From DLAJ01 sp964655525 (GTDB taxonomy: Bacteria; Bacillota; Clostridia; Lachnospirales; Lachnospiraceae): a stretch of DNA of 64,000 nucleotides. A program made the position numbers and the translations under genes. The notes beneath the pieces are model-generated. The model saw only the letters and a program-made list of their open reading frames with translations, made no database searches and was not told the origin of the DNA. The stretch covers positions 52,028 to 116,027 of the forward strand of contig CAZZNE010000009.1 of assembly GCA_964655525.1 (NCBI GenBank). The letters are read 5' to 3'. Shown here in pieces: positions 1 to 8,438 of the stretch (within the stretch, counting starts at the first letter, position 1; every line of letters starts with the position of its first letter).

Positions 1-1200
1 CGGGATTATGACGGACTGATTTCCAACCAAAACATCGGCGTGGCATATCCCGCCGATCTTACGGACGCTGAGCTCACCGAATGGGTTATTTATGACAAGC
101 TTGCCGTGATTCAGCAGAATGGACAGGGGCGCACCGGCGAGTTCCGCGATCCCCATATTTGGAAAGAGGGCGATGTCTGGTGTATGCTCATATGCTCGGG
201 TAGCACTGCTTCTACCGGTGGTTCTGCGCTTTTGTATACAACGGATACTCTTGAGTTGAAGGCTGACGGAACCATTGACATGGATTGGCAATATAAGGGA
301 CCGGTCTATGAGATGGAAAATCAGTCCGCCTTGTATGGCACCTCATGGGAGCTGCCCATCATCCTGCCGGTTACAAACGACGCCGGCACGATAACCAAAT
401 ATTTCTTCTCCATCTCTCCGGCACCTGCAAGCATTGCCGACAATAAGGTATATTACTGGCTGGGAGATTTTGATCTGGCGACTGGAAAATTTACACCGGA
501 TGAGAGCTTTGAAGGAGAACCGCATCTGCTGGATTACGGCGCCAACGTATTTACCGGTCCCAGCTGTCTGGTGGATCCGGTCAGCGGAAATATTTATATG
601 TTCAGCATCATGCAGGATCAACGTGGAGCGGCGGAACAGGGAGCGTCGGGATGGGCGCATACGGTAGGACTTGCCAGAAGAATCTGGCTGAATGATGAGG
701 GCACCGACCTTATGATGGAGCCGATCGAGGCGCTGCAGGGACTGGAGAAAGAGGTGCTCATCAACGAGACAAATCTTACGCTGGAAGATGCGAACAGCCT
801 GCTCGCCGGTCTGGACGAGGATATGCTGCATATAAAGCTTACCGTAGATATAAGCGGAGCCACGGAGTTTGGCATAAATCTCAAACAGGGCGGCAAGTGG
901 GATGCCACTACCTATACCTATGATGTCGCCGGAGAAACGATCGTGGGACGTACCGAGAACAAGGGCGAGGGCGCCAGTGTCAGTACGGTCAGCGGCGCTC
1001 TGCCGAATGACGACGGTACGATTTCCATAGAAATCTATGTTGACCGCTCATTGGTTGAGGCGTTCTTTAACGATTACAAAGCAATCAGCATTCGGGCCTA
1101 TACCGATGATCCTGACTCACATGCCATGAATCTCTTTGCGGAAGGCAGTGTAAGGATCGAGAGTCTCTATGTGGCATCCATGGGGTCTATCTTTGAATAA
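1..1200 (+). CDS. GH32 beta-fructosidase (fructan/sucrose hydrolase), 5' end cut by window
   Basis: The frame is open from base 1, so the N-terminus with the WMNDPNG nucleophile motif lies outside the window. Visible GH32 marks are RDPHIW (transition-state Asp) and, about 80 residues on, SWELP at the position of the usual WECP motif, whose Glu is the acid/base catalyst; the Cys is replaced by Leu. The last ~150 residues are the GH32 beta-sandwich, with the typical strand IEIYVDRSLVEAFFND. The family cleaves terminal or internal fructosyl bonds of sucrose, inulin or levan. It is followed by a second GH32 gene and a fructokinase, so a fructan or sucrose operon is the natural reading. Exact substrate and any signal peptide cannot be judged without the missing start. 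Confidence 0.9.
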   Translation, partial: RDYDGLISNQNIGVAYPADLTDAELTEWVIYDKLAVIQQNGQGRTGEFRDPHIWKEGDVWCMLICSGSTASTGGSALLYTTDTLELKADGTIDMDWQYKGPVYEMENQSALYGTSWELPIILPVTNDAGTITKYFFSISPAPASIADNKVYYWLGDFDLATGKFTPDESFEGEPHLLDYGANVFTGPSCLVDPVSGNIYMFSIMQDQRGAAEQGASGWAHTVGLARRIWLNDEGTDLMMEPIEALQGLEKEVLINETNLTLEDANSLLAGLDEDMLHIKLTVDISGATEFGINLKQGGKWDATTYTYDVAGETIVGRTENKGEGASVSTVSGALPNDDGTISIEIYVDRSLVEAFFNDYKAISIRAYTDDPDSHAMNLFAEGSVRIESLYVASMGSIFE

Positions 1201-1237
1201 TATACGGATTTTTATGTAACTACGAACGAGTTTATGG

Positions 1238-1266
1238 CCTGAGAGGGACCGGAGTGTCCCCTCAGG
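1238..1266 (+). promoter_or_regulatory. intra-operon hairpin before second GH32 gene
   Basis: CCTGAG-A-GGGAC, a six-base loop, then GTCCC-CTCAGG forms an 11-bp stem with one bulge, ending 4 nt before the GGAGG ribosome binding site at 1271. There is no T-run, so it is not a classical terminator. An mRNA-stability or differential-expression element between operon genes is the likely role (inference). Confidence 0.6.
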
Positions 1267-1280
1267 TCTTGGAGGTTAAA

Positions 1281-2774
1281 ATGACGAGTCAGACATTGCG
1301 AGAAGCAAGAAAATATGAAGAAATGATGGAAGTTCATATTGCTCCTGAGGATAGACCTGTCTTTCATCTTTCTCCCAGAGTGGGGTGGATGAATGATCCG
1401 AATGGATTCTCCTATTATAAGGGAGAGTATCATCTGTTTTACCAGTATCACCCTTACGACTCTTTCTGGGGACCCATGCATTGGGGGCATGCGGTGAGCA
1501 AGGATCTTCTGCACTGGGAATATTTGCCTGCGGCGTTGGCTCCGGATATGCCTTATGACAAGGATGGCTGCTTCTCCGGAAGCGCGGTGACACTTCCTGA
1601 TGGGTCTCAGATGCTTCTTTATACCGGTGTGATGAGAGAACCGCAGGCGGACGGAAGCTTTCAGGACGTCCAGACACAATGTATTGCAATCGGGGACGGC
1701 AGAGATTATGAAAAAATTTTAAATAATCCGGTGCTGACAGAAAAGGATCTGCCGGAGGGCGGCAGCAGATATGATTTCCGCGATCCTAAGGTATGGCTGG
1801 GAGAAGATGGCGTTTACTATTGTGTGGTTGGCAACTGTACGGAGGATCATGACGGACAGATTTTGTTATACAGCAGCGCAGACGGAATCTGCTGGAAGTA
1901 TGAGAGTATCCTAGCAAAAAATAACGGAAGATTTGGAAGAATGTGGGAATGTCCGGATTTTTTTGAGATGGATGGAAAACATATGATCATAACCAGTCCT
2001 CAGGATATGCTGCCCGAAGGTTTCGAGTATCATAATGGAAACGGAACGCTGTGCCTGATCGGAAACTATGACCGGGAGACGAAGACGTTTCTGGAGGAAC
2101 ATGATCAGACGGTGGATTATGGAATTGATTTCTATGCACCGCAGACAATATTGACGCCCGACGGCAGACGGGTTATGATCGGATGGATGCAGAATTGGGA
2201 TACCTGTAATATGCGCAGCCAGCCTAAGAACTGGTTTGGTCAAATGTCCCTTCCAAGAGAATTATCTTTCAGAAATGGGAGATTATATCAAAAACCTATC
2301 AGGGAGTTTGATGAACTCAGGTGTAATAGGGTGGAATACAAAGATGTGTTTGTAAACGGCCTTGTCAGACTGGATGGGATAGAAGGAAGACTGGTTGATA
2401 TGGAGCTTCGGATCCGTCCTGCAGACGCGGCGCAGATATTCCGGAAGTTTGCCCTGCGCTTTGCACAGGATAAAACGCATTACACCGCGATCAGTTTCCG
2501 TCCGATGGAATCCATATTGAAAGTGGACCGTAAATTCTCCGGTTCCAGAAGAGCGATCATTCATCAAAGACGTAGTCAGGTAAACCATGAGGAGGGGAAG
2601 TTGAAGCTGCGGGTCATCTTAGACCGTCTCAGCGTGGAGGTTTTTATAAACGACGGAGAACAGGTGATGACTGCCACAATTGATACCCCGCAGGATGCAA
2701 GAGAAATATCGTTTGTTGCGGAGGATGGAAATGTGATTGTTGATGTGGTAAAGTATGACATAAGCAGCAGGTAA
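1281..2774 (+). CDS. GH32 sucrose/sucrose-6-phosphate hydrolase (beta-fructofuranosidase)
   Basis: A 497-residue intracellular-type GH32 enzyme with no signal peptide. All three catalytic blocks are intact: WMNDPNG near residue 37 (nucleophile Asp), RDPKVW near 170 (transition-state Asp) and WECPDFF near 215 (acid/base Glu). The C-terminal beta-sandwich ends with the family strand RVILDRLSVEVFINDGE. Start choice: ATG 1281 has GGAGG five bases upstream; a longer GTG reading from 1254 would begin inside the hairpin at 1238-1266. The next gene is a PfkB fructokinase, so the pair would convert sucrose(-6-P) or short fructans to glucose and fructose phosphates. A phosphotransferase or ABC importer presumably lies upstream of the window. 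Confidence 0.93.
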   Translation: MTSQTLREARKYEEMMEVHIAPEDRPVFHLSPRVGWMNDPNGFSYYKGEYHLFYQYHPYDSFWGPMHWGHAVSKDLLHWEYLPAALAPDMPYDKDGCFSGSAVTLPDGSQMLLYTGVMREPQADGSFQDVQTQCIAIGDGRDYEKILNNPVLTEKDLPEGGSRYDFRDPKVWLGEDGVYYCVVGNCTEDHDGQILLYSSADGICWKYESILAKNNGRFGRMWECPDFFEMDGKHMIITSPQDMLPEGFEYHNGNGTLCLIGNYDRETKTFLEEHDQTVDYGIDFYAPQTILTPDGRRVMIGWMQNWDTCNMRSQPKNWFGQMSLPRELSFRNGRLYQKPIREFDELRCNRVEYKDVFVNGLVRLDGIEGRLVDMELRIRPADAAQIFRKFALRFAQDKTHYTAISFRPMESILKVDRKFSGSRRAIIHQRRSQVNHEEGKLKLRVILDRLSVEVFINDGEQVMTATIDTPQDAREISFVAEDGNVIVDVVKYDISSR

Positions 2775-2832
2775 CGATTTTGAGAGAGCAGTCTGATCGT
2801 GAGCATGGCAAAGGGAAATGAAAGGAGCAGGT

Positions 2833-3801
2833 ATGAAAACAGTAGACGTGACCGCATTAGGAGAATTACTGATTGATTTTACGGAAAACGGAGTGAGTGG
2901 ACAGGGAAATCCGCTGTTTGAGGCCAATCCCGGCGGCGCGCCTTGCAACGTGTTGGCGATGTTGTCACGGATGGGGCATAAAACCGCTTTTATTGGAAAG
3001 GTTGGCAAAGACTTCTTCGGAGAACAGTTAAAAAACGCCATCCGGGAGGTGGGAATCAGCGCGGATTCCCTGCGGATGGACGAGAACGTTCATACGACAT
3101 TGGCACTTGTGCATACCTTTCCGGATGGAGACAGGGACTTTTCTTTTTATCGGGAACCCGGCGCGGATATGATGCTGACAGAGGAGGAAGTACCGGAGGA
3201 GCTCCTTGAAAATACGAAGATTTTTCACTTCGGAACGCTCTCGATGACCCATGAAGGGGTGCGTCAGGCAACGAAAAAGGCAATAGCGCTTGCTGAACGG
3301 TCCGGTGCATGGATTTCCTTTGATCCAAATTTAAGACCGCCTCTGTGGAAGAGCATGGAGGAGGCAAGAGAGCAGGTGCTGTATGGGCTGGCGCACTGCC
3401 ATATCTTAAAAATTTCCGACAATGAGATTCAGTGGCTGACGGGAGAAGAAGATTATACGGCGGGCGTGAATTGGATTCGTGATCGGTTTGAAATTCCGCT
3501 GATCTTAGTGTCCATGGGCAAGGAAGGGAGCAGAGCTTACTATCAGGGCAGGATGGTGGAAGTAAAACCATATCTTCGGGAGAATACCATTGAGACCACG
3601 GGCGCGGGAGATACGTTCTGCGGGTGTGTTCTGCATTATATCGTGGAGCACGGACTGAACGGTCTGACGGAGGAAGATTTGACTGAAATGTTGGATTTTG
3701 CCAACTGCGCGGCTTCTATTATCACTACGAGGAAAGGCGCCCTGCGGGTGATGCCTACTCGGGAAGAGATTGAGTGTGAGAGAAAGCGAAAACTGTTATA
3801 G
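2833..3801 (+). CDS. PfkB-family fructokinase
   Basis: A 322-residue ribokinase/PfkB sugar kinase. The N-terminal PfkB signature is visible in GGAPCNVLAMLSRMG, and the C-terminal signature in ETTGAGDTFCG, where the Asp is the catalytic base and the GAG loop forms the anion hole. ATG 2833 was chosen because GGAG lies 5 nt upstream; the ATG at 2818 lacks a ribosome binding site. It follows two GH32 fructosidases in the same direction after a 58-nt gap, which supports ATP-dependent phosphorylation of the released fructose to fructose-6-phosphate (ScrK-type role). Other PfkB substrates cannot be ruled out from sequence alone. Confidence 0.9.
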   Translation: MKTVDVTALGELLIDFTENGVSGQGNPLFEANPGGAPCNVLAMLSRMGHKTAFIGKVGKDFFGEQLKNAIREVGISADSLRMDENVHTTLALVHTFPDGDRDFSFYREPGADMMLTEEEVPEELLENTKIFHFGTLSMTHEGVRQATKKAIALAERSGAWISFDPNLRPPLWKSMEEAREQVLYGLAHCHILKISDNEIQWLTGEEDYTAGVNWIRDRFEIPLILVSMGKEGSRAYYQGRMVEVKPYLRENTIETTGAGDTFCGCVLHYIVEHGLNGLTEEDLTEMLDFANCAASIITTRKGALRVMPTREEIECERKRKLL

Positions 3802-3807
3802 ATGGAA

Positions 3808-3858
3808 GAAAAGAACCGCCATGACCGCACCGTGGGTACTGCTATGGTGGTTCTTTTC
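3808..3858. terminator. bidirectional terminator-like hairpin between convergent genes
   Basis: A 15-bp stem with one mismatch (GAAAAGAACCGCCAT at 3808 and ATGGTGGTTCTTTTC at 3844) and a 21-nt loop sits between the convergent fructokinase and the small gene at 3880. The arms end in A-rich/T-rich stretches, so it could work both ways. Confidence 0.6.
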
Positions 3859-3879
3859 CATACCTTGATGAAATGGTCG

Positions 3880-4098
3880 TTAAAACAGCTTTTTGATGCC
3901 GCCGAGCGCATCGGAAACTTTATCGACATTGATCTTGGATTTTACGCCGTCCACGATCTTTTTTACCGTATCATCGGGGAGATCGACGCCCATCACGCTC
4001 TCCACGGTCTTGACAGGATCTTTTTGAAACTGCGCCATCAGCGTCTTGTCCTTTGTGATCTTTTCCACTGTGCTTGTAATTTGCTCTTTGATATCCAT
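3880..4098 (-). CDS. small conserved-looking helical protein, function unknown
   Basis: A 72-residue, charged, mostly helical protein with the phrase FQKDPVKTVESVMGVDLPDD in the middle and no signal peptide or membrane segment. The D-P...G-V-D-L-P pattern faintly recalls leader-peptide domains of the NHLP/Nif11 kind, but no modification enzymes or transporter lie nearby, so I do not assign a function. Start: ATG 4098 has AAGGAG upstream; the longer reading from 4143 would begin inside the -10 box of the promoter at 4143-4171, so it is excluded. The gene is convergent with the fructokinase and divergent from the response regulator at 4297. Confidence 0.7.
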   Translation of the reverse strand: MDIKEQITSTVEKITKDKTLMAQFQKDPVKTVESVMGVDLPDDTVKKIVDGVKSKINVDKVSDALGGIKKLF

Positions 4099-4142
4099 AT
4101 GAATTCTGCTCCTTTTGAAAGAATTTGACATTGCTTGTGACA

Positions 4143-4171
4143 ATTATACATCGAATTGGGTGCAATGACAA
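4143..4171 (-). promoter_or_regulatory. sigma-A promoter for the 72-aa gene
   Basis: Read on the minus strand, TTGTCA (4171-4166), a 17-nt spacer and TATAAT (4148-4143). This places the transcript start near 4136, about 38 nt before ATG 4098. Confidence 0.75.
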
Positions 4172-4200
4172 ATAAATTCCCTGATTTTCACAAAAATAGC

Positions 4201-4229
4201 TTCAAATTCGGGATGTTTTATAGTACAAT
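4201..4229 (+). promoter_or_regulatory. sigma-A promoter for the CheX-REC gene
   Basis: TTCAAA (4201-4206), 17-nt spacer, TACAAT (4224-4229). The ~60-nt leader that follows can form a small GACGC/GCGTC hairpin before the ribosome binding site. Confidence 0.7.
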
Positions 4230-4296
4230 GTAAAAATAGACAAGGACGCCAGGATGCGGAGCGTCAGAAAAAACCGCAAAGGGGGAAGGTGCCAAT

Positions 4297-5601
4297 ATGT
4301 TTAGTCAGTTGTTTGGCGCGTTTTTGCTCGAGCAAAACGTGATTACAAAGGATATGATGGATAGTGTATTAGCGGAGCAGACGGATGCGCGGGCAAAGCT
4401 GGGAACAATTGCCGTGGCAGCCGGTTATCTGACGAACGAGCAGGTGGAGGAAATTCACCTGCTGCAGGCGCAGCAGGATAAGCGCTTTGGTGATATTGCA
4501 TTGGAGAAGGGTTATCTGACGATGAAGCAGCTCATGGAGCTCTTGGACCAGCAGGGCAATGCGTTCATGAAGTTCCTTCAGTTACTTGTGGAGAAGAATT
4601 GTGTTCCGGTTTCGGAGATCGACACCTATCTCTCGCAATTTCAGGAGACCAAAGGCTTTTCGGATCAGGACATGAAGGCGCTCAAGAAAGATGACATCGA
4701 TGCGATCGTTCCGGTATTCGCGTTTGCGGCGAAGCCGTTTGTGACGGATGTGACGGCGCTGGTGCTGAGGAATATCGCGCGTTTTATTACGATGGATTTT
4801 TATATTGACAGGATCCGCCGCGTGGAGGATTATGAGTATCATGCGCTCGCGGGGCAGAGGATTAACGGGGATTATCAGGTTTGGCTTGCCTTTGTGGGAA
4901 AAGAAGATGACGAGGGGCTTTACACATTGGCGACGGGTTATGCAGGAGAGCAGGCGAGACGCAAAAAGGACATTGCGTATGACGTCATCGGCGAATTTAC
5001 GAATATATGCAGCGGATTGTTTGCATCCAGTTTGAGCGAAAAAGGAATTTTTATCGATATGGAGTCGCCGTTTGCCTATGAATCGCAGCAGATGAAAGGC
5101 AAGGGCTATATCGTGCCGATCTATCTGAAAGGCAAATTGCTGGAATTGTTTATTTCGGTCAATGAGGAGGTCGTTCCGGGAACCGTACCGTATAAGAAAA
5201 AGGTTGCAAAGCAAGCGGGAAGCGCGGTGACGGAGAACAGTAAAGGCACGATCATTATCGTGGATGATTCCATGCTGATCCGTCATGCGTTGCGCGTGCT
5301 GGTGGAGAAGGCGGGCTATACGGTCGTTTGCGAGGCAGAAAACGGGGAAGAAGCGATCGAAGTCTATCAGAAATACCATCCCGATATGATCTCGCTGGAT
5401 ATCACGATGCCTGTAATGGACGGCGTTGAGGCACTGCGCAGGATCAAAGAACTTGATCCTGCAGCCAATGTTGTGATGATCACGGCAGCGGGACAGCAGC
5501 AGAAGGTGATCGAGGCGATCAAGCTCGGCGCGTCGAAATTTATCGTAAAGCCGTTCAGCAGGGACGAGGTGCTTGATACCATTGCGGAAGTCATCCGATA
5601 G
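4297..5601 (+). CDS. MshEN-like / CheX-type phosphatase / REC response-regulator fusion
   Basis: A 434-residue three-part protein. Residues 1-115 carry repeated 'LGxIAxxxGYLTxEQxxE' helices like the N-terminal (MshEN) domain of type II secretion/pilus ATPases, known in some proteins to bind c-di-GMP. Residues ~145-300 resemble a CheC/CheX phosphatase domain with the E-x-x-N signature at E233-N236 (GEFTNICSG). Residues ~316-434 are a full receiver domain: acidic pair D323-D324, phospho-acceptor D368 (SLDITMP), T396 and K418. The combination implies an auto-regulated CheY-like protein that can dephosphorylate a receiver. No flagellar or chemotaxis genes are in the window; an HD-GYP c-di-GMP phosphodiesterase lies at 22264. 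The start has a GGGGAAGG ribosome binding site. Confidence 0.8.
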   Translation: MFSQLFGAFLLEQNVITKDMMDSVLAEQTDARAKLGTIAVAAGYLTNEQVEEIHLLQAQQDKRFGDIALEKGYLTMKQLMELLDQQGNAFMKFLQLLVEKNCVPVSEIDTYLSQFQETKGFSDQDMKALKKDDIDAIVPVFAFAAKPFVTDVTALVLRNIARFITMDFYIDRIRRVEDYEYHALAGQRINGDYQVWLAFVGKEDDEGLYTLATGYAGEQARRKKDIAYDVIGEFTNICSGLFASSLSEKGIFIDMESPFAYESQQMKGKGYIVPIYLKGKLLELFISVNEEVVPGTVPYKKKVAKQAGSAVTENSKGTIIIVDDSMLIRHALRVLVEKAGYTVVCEAENGEEAIEVYQKYHPDMISLDITMPVMDGVEALRRIKELDPAANVVMITAAGQQQKVIEAIKLGASKFIVKPFSRDEVLDTIAEVIR

Positions 5602-5638
5602 GATTGCGGACAAAACGCTGCGGAGGGAAAAACATTCT

Positions 5639-6781
5639 ATGTGGCTTTTGGGCGGAAACGTATATATTGCGGAGCAGGGGTTTTGCAAACGGAACCTTCT
5701 GCTCCGAAATGGTATTATAGAGCGGATTGTACCGCAGGGAGAGACGGTGGAGGAAGCGCGCCTGCATGACGTGGAAACGGTGGATGTGCAGGGCGCTACT
5801 ATTTTGCCGGGACTTGTGGATATCCATTTTCACGGTTGCGCGGGACATGATTTTTGTGAAGGGACAAAGGAGGCGTTTGAAGCCATTGAGCGGTATGAGC
5901 TCCGTCACGGGATCACGGTCATATCGCCCGCGACAATGACGTTACCGGAAGAACGGCTGTGTAAGATCTGTGCCGAGGCAGCGGCATATGCGAAGGAAAG
6001 TGAGTGCTTAAAAGGGATTTATCTGGAAGGTCCTTTTCTATCGGAAGCCAAAAAAGGAGCGCAGAACAGTGCATATCTGAGGCTCCCGGACATAGAGCTG
6101 CTGCGCGGACTGAATGCGAAGGCGGAAGGGCTGATCCGGATCGTAGCGATTGCGCCCGAGCGGGAGGGTGCGATCGCGTGTATGGAAGCATGCGCGGAGC
6201 AATTTCGTTTTTCCGTGGCGCATACGACGGCGGACTATGCGACATGCGCCCGGGCGATGCAAACGGGCGCAAAGCAGGTGACGCATCTGTATAACGCGAT
6301 GCCGCCGTTTACGCACAGGGAGCCGGGAGTGATCGGCGCGGCGTTTGATCATGGCGTGGACGTGGAATTGATCAGTGACGGCGTGCATGTGGAAGCGTGC
6401 GCGGTGCGTATGGCATTCCGGCTGTTTGGCGAGGAGCATGTCATCCTGATCAGCGACAGCATGATGGCGGCTGGAATGCCCGACGGCATGTATGAGCTTG
6501 GCGGGCAGGCGGTCACGGTGCGCGGAAAACGGGCGGTGCTTTCAGACGGTACGATCGCGGGAAGCGTGACCAATCTGTATGACTGCATGGTGACGGCGAT
6601 CCGCATGGGGATTCCGGCAGAGGCGGCGGTGCGCGCTGCGACAAGCAATCCGGCGGCGGCGCTCGGCATTGACACCGATTACGGAAGTATTGCGATCGGG
6701 AAAAGAGCGGATCTGCTTGTGGTGAATGATGACTGGGAACTGCAAAGGGTTTATAAGCACGGCAGGGAGGTGCGGCTGTGA
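5639..6781 (+). CDS. nagA: N-acetylglucosamine-6-phosphate deacetylase
   Basis: A 380-residue amidohydrolase. Metal-site motif HFHG at residues 63-66, YLEGPF in the first third, HLYNAMPPF (substrate-binding His region) and ISDSMMAAG with the catalytic Asp are all visible, followed by the family end GKRADLLVV. It removes the acetyl group of GlcNAc-6-P to give glucosamine-6-P and acetate, feeding amino-sugar catabolism and cell-wall recycling. ATG 5639 was chosen for the CGGAGGG site 11 nt upstream; a longer reading overlaps the previous gene. It follows the CheX-REC gene after 37 nt without a terminator, so the two are probably co-transcribed. No nagB or nagE is adjacent. Confidence 0.93.
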   Translation: MWLLGGNVYIAEQGFCKRNLLLRNGIIERIVPQGETVEEARLHDVETVDVQGATILPGLVDIHFHGCAGHDFCEGTKEAFEAIERYELRHGITVISPATMTLPEERLCKICAEAAAYAKESECLKGIYLEGPFLSEAKKGAQNSAYLRLPDIELLRGLNAKAEGLIRIVAIAPEREGAIACMEACAEQFRFSVAHTTADYATCARAMQTGAKQVTHLYNAMPPFTHREPGVIGAAFDHGVDVELISDGVHVEACAVRMAFRLFGEEHVILISDSMMAAGMPDGMYELGGQAVTVRGKRAVLSDGTIAGSVTNLYDCMVTAIRMGIPAEAAVRAATSNPAAALGIDTDYGSIAIGKRADLLVVNDDWELQRVYKHGREVRL

Positions 6782-6823
6782 GGCATACCGCAGGGAAACG
6801 GCACGAAATAAGGAGGGGAACGA

Positions 6824-7720
6824 ATGGCAACCTATCTGGTTGACTTGGAAAATACGGGGCTGGCAGGGCTATCGGGCTTGGAGGAGCTGTCCGCAAAGGA
6901 TAAGGTCATTGTTTTTTACGGGACGCGGACAGGCTCGATTGCGTTTGACAAGCATGTGGAGCTGACAAAGGCAAAGGCGGATGTTACCTACACGAAGACG
7001 GAGCGCGTGGCAAAAAATTATCTGGATTTTCAGCTTGTGACCTATCTCGGATACCTGATCGGAAGCGGGCAGGAGCGCGTATATTATATTATCAGTAAGG
7101 ATAAGGGATACGACAGCTGTATCGAATTTTGGAGAAAGACAAATAAGCAGATTGCGATCACGCGCTGCGAATCGCTGCAAAAGCAAAAAACGGTGACGCA
7201 GACGGCGGCGCAGTCAGATGCGGGCAAAGGCGCACAGGCGGCAGCTGGCGAGCATGCGGATATGCAGAAGAATCCGGCATCTGAACCGATGCAGGCAGAT
7301 CCGTCCGTAAGCGGCGGCAAGCAGTCGAAGCAAAAGGCATCCGGCAAAACGTCATCAACCCCGAAAGCGTCCGGCAAGGAGGCGTCCGATCAGAAAGCAT
7401 CCGATCAGAAAGCATCCGACAGGGAGGCATCCGATCAGAAGGCATCCGGGAAAAAGGCGCCTGATCAGAAAAAATCTGAGAAACCGTCCCTGCCCGAGAG
7501 CATGAGAAAGAAAATCCGCAAGGCGGTTAAGGAAGAAGGACTTGAGGCCGGAAGCTATAAGTTTATCTATGATTATGTTGTGAAATCTTCGGATAAGCAA
7601 AAATTAAATATCGCACTAGTTAAGCATTTTCAACAGGAGAAAGGAAACCGGCTGTACAAGGAGATTCTGGATGTATTTGCCGAATATCATAAGCAGATAT
7701 CAGGCTGCGGTCAGGGATAG
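6824..7720 (+). CDS. PIN-like (NYN-type) domain protein with Lys/Ala/Ser/Asp repeat linker
   Basis: A 298-residue protein. The first ~125 residues look like a PIN-like nuclease fold: MATYLVDLENTG with the conserved Asp7, then KDKVIVFYGTRTG, and YYIISKDKGYDS, the acidic pattern of PIN/NYN RNases. A low-complexity linker follows (about residues 135-225) with a 5-residue unit K-A-S-D-Q, encoded by a 15-bp repeat (7382-7460). The last ~70 residues (SMRKKIRKAV...) are basic and helical. Predicted role: RNA or DNA binding/cleavage; no partner is obvious. AGGAGG precedes ATG 6824. Its 3' end overlaps the convergent 7711-8418 gene by 10 bp. Confidence 0.7.
   Translation: MATYLVDLENTGLAGLSGLEELSAKDKVIVFYGTRTGSIAFDKHVELTKAKADVTYTKTERVAKNYLDFQLVTYLGYLIGSGQERVYYIISKDKGYDSCIEFWRKTNKQIAITRCESLQKQKTVTQTAAQSDAGKGAQAAAGEHADMQKNPASEPMQADPSVSGGKQSKQKASGKTSSTPKASGKEASDQKASDQKASDREASDQKASGKKAPDQKKSEKPSLPESMRKKIRKAVKEEGLEAGSYKFIYDYVVKSSDKQKLNIALVKHFQQEKGNRLYKEILDVFAEYHKQISGCGQG
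7382..7460 (+). repeat. 15-bp in-frame tandem repeat inside the PIN-like gene
   Basis: About five diverged copies of GCATCCGATCAGAAA encode K-A-S-D-Q/R-E-A-S-D units; more decayed copies extend on both sides. In-frame repeats of this kind change linker length by slippage. Confidence 0.85.
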
Positions 7721-8418
7721 CTGCGTTCGCCGAAAATGCCCGTGCCGACGCGCACCATCGTTGCGCCCTCCTCGATCGCGACTTCGTAGTCACCCGTCAT
7801 GCCCATGGAGAGTGTATCAAAGCAGACCGGATTCCCGTCTGCAGCCTTTGGCGGGGATTCCTGTATGCTTGTAAAAAGAGCATGCAGACGGCGGAAGTGC
7901 ATGCGGTTGCTTTCGGGCGTTTCCGTGTAGGGCGCGGAAGTCATGAATCCGCGCACGCGCACATGCGGACAATCCGCGGCGATGCGTGCGACGGCATCCG
8001 GCGCTTCGGCGGCGGTAAAGCCCCACTTGGATTCCTCTTCCGCGATGTTGACTTCGAGCAGAATGTTCACAGTCAGTCCTTTTTTGGCTGCCTCAGATTC
8101 AATCTGCGCGGCAAGACGCAGGGAATCGACGGAATGAATGAGCGCGGTTTTGTCTATGATATATTTAACCTTGTTGCGCTGCAGATGCCCGATCATATGC
8201 CATGTGACACTGGCGTTGCATTGTGCATATTTCTCTGTCAGCTCCTGCACATAGTTTTCGCCGAAGATGCGTTCTCCCGCTGCGACGCATTCCTCGATCA
8301 TGGAGAGCGGTTTTGTCTTGCTGACCGCAACGAGCGTTACCTCGGACGGCTCACGTCCGCACCGTGCACAGGCGGCGGCAATATGCGCATGTACCTGCAT
8401 TACATTTTCTTTGATCAT
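7711..8418 (-). CDS. YggS/PLPBP-family pyridoxal-phosphate homeostasis protein
   Basis: A 235-residue PLP-binding TIM-barrel protein. The PLP lysine lies in VAVSKTKP (K34). Other family blocks are FGENYVQEL, WHMIGHLQRNKVKYI, VNIAEEESKWG and LSMGMTGDYEVAIEEGATMVRVGTGIFG, the last binding phosphate. The family has no classical enzymatic role; it buffers free PLP and affects amino-acid pools. ATG 8418 has GGAG seven bases upstream; the longer reading starts inside a structured element (8439-8490). In many Gram-positives the gene is in the sepF/divIVA cluster; here it stands alone, convergent with the PIN-like gene. Confidence 0.92.
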   Translation of the reverse strand: MIKENVMQVHAHIAAACARCGREPSEVTLVAVSKTKPLSMIEECVAAGERIFGENYVQELTEKYAQCNASVTWHMIGHLQRNKVKYIIDKTALIHSVDSLRLAAQIESEAAKKGLTVNILLEVNIAEEESKWGFTAAEAPDAVARIAADCPHVRVRGFMTSAPYTETPESNRMHFRRLHALFTSIQESPPKAADGNPVCFDTLSMGMTGDYEVAIEEGATMVRVGTGIFGERSYP

Positions 8419-8438
8419 AAAAATTCTCCATTCTTGCT

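Noticed and set aside
3802..4128. 108-codon plus-strand open frame after the fructokinase
   Set aside because: It runs through the terminator hairpin and is antisense to the better-supported small gene with its own promoter.
4230..4296. Possible c-di-GMP riboswitch before the CheX-REC gene
   Set aside because: The leader is only ~60 nt and lacks the conserved GEMM core; only a 5-bp hairpin is seen.
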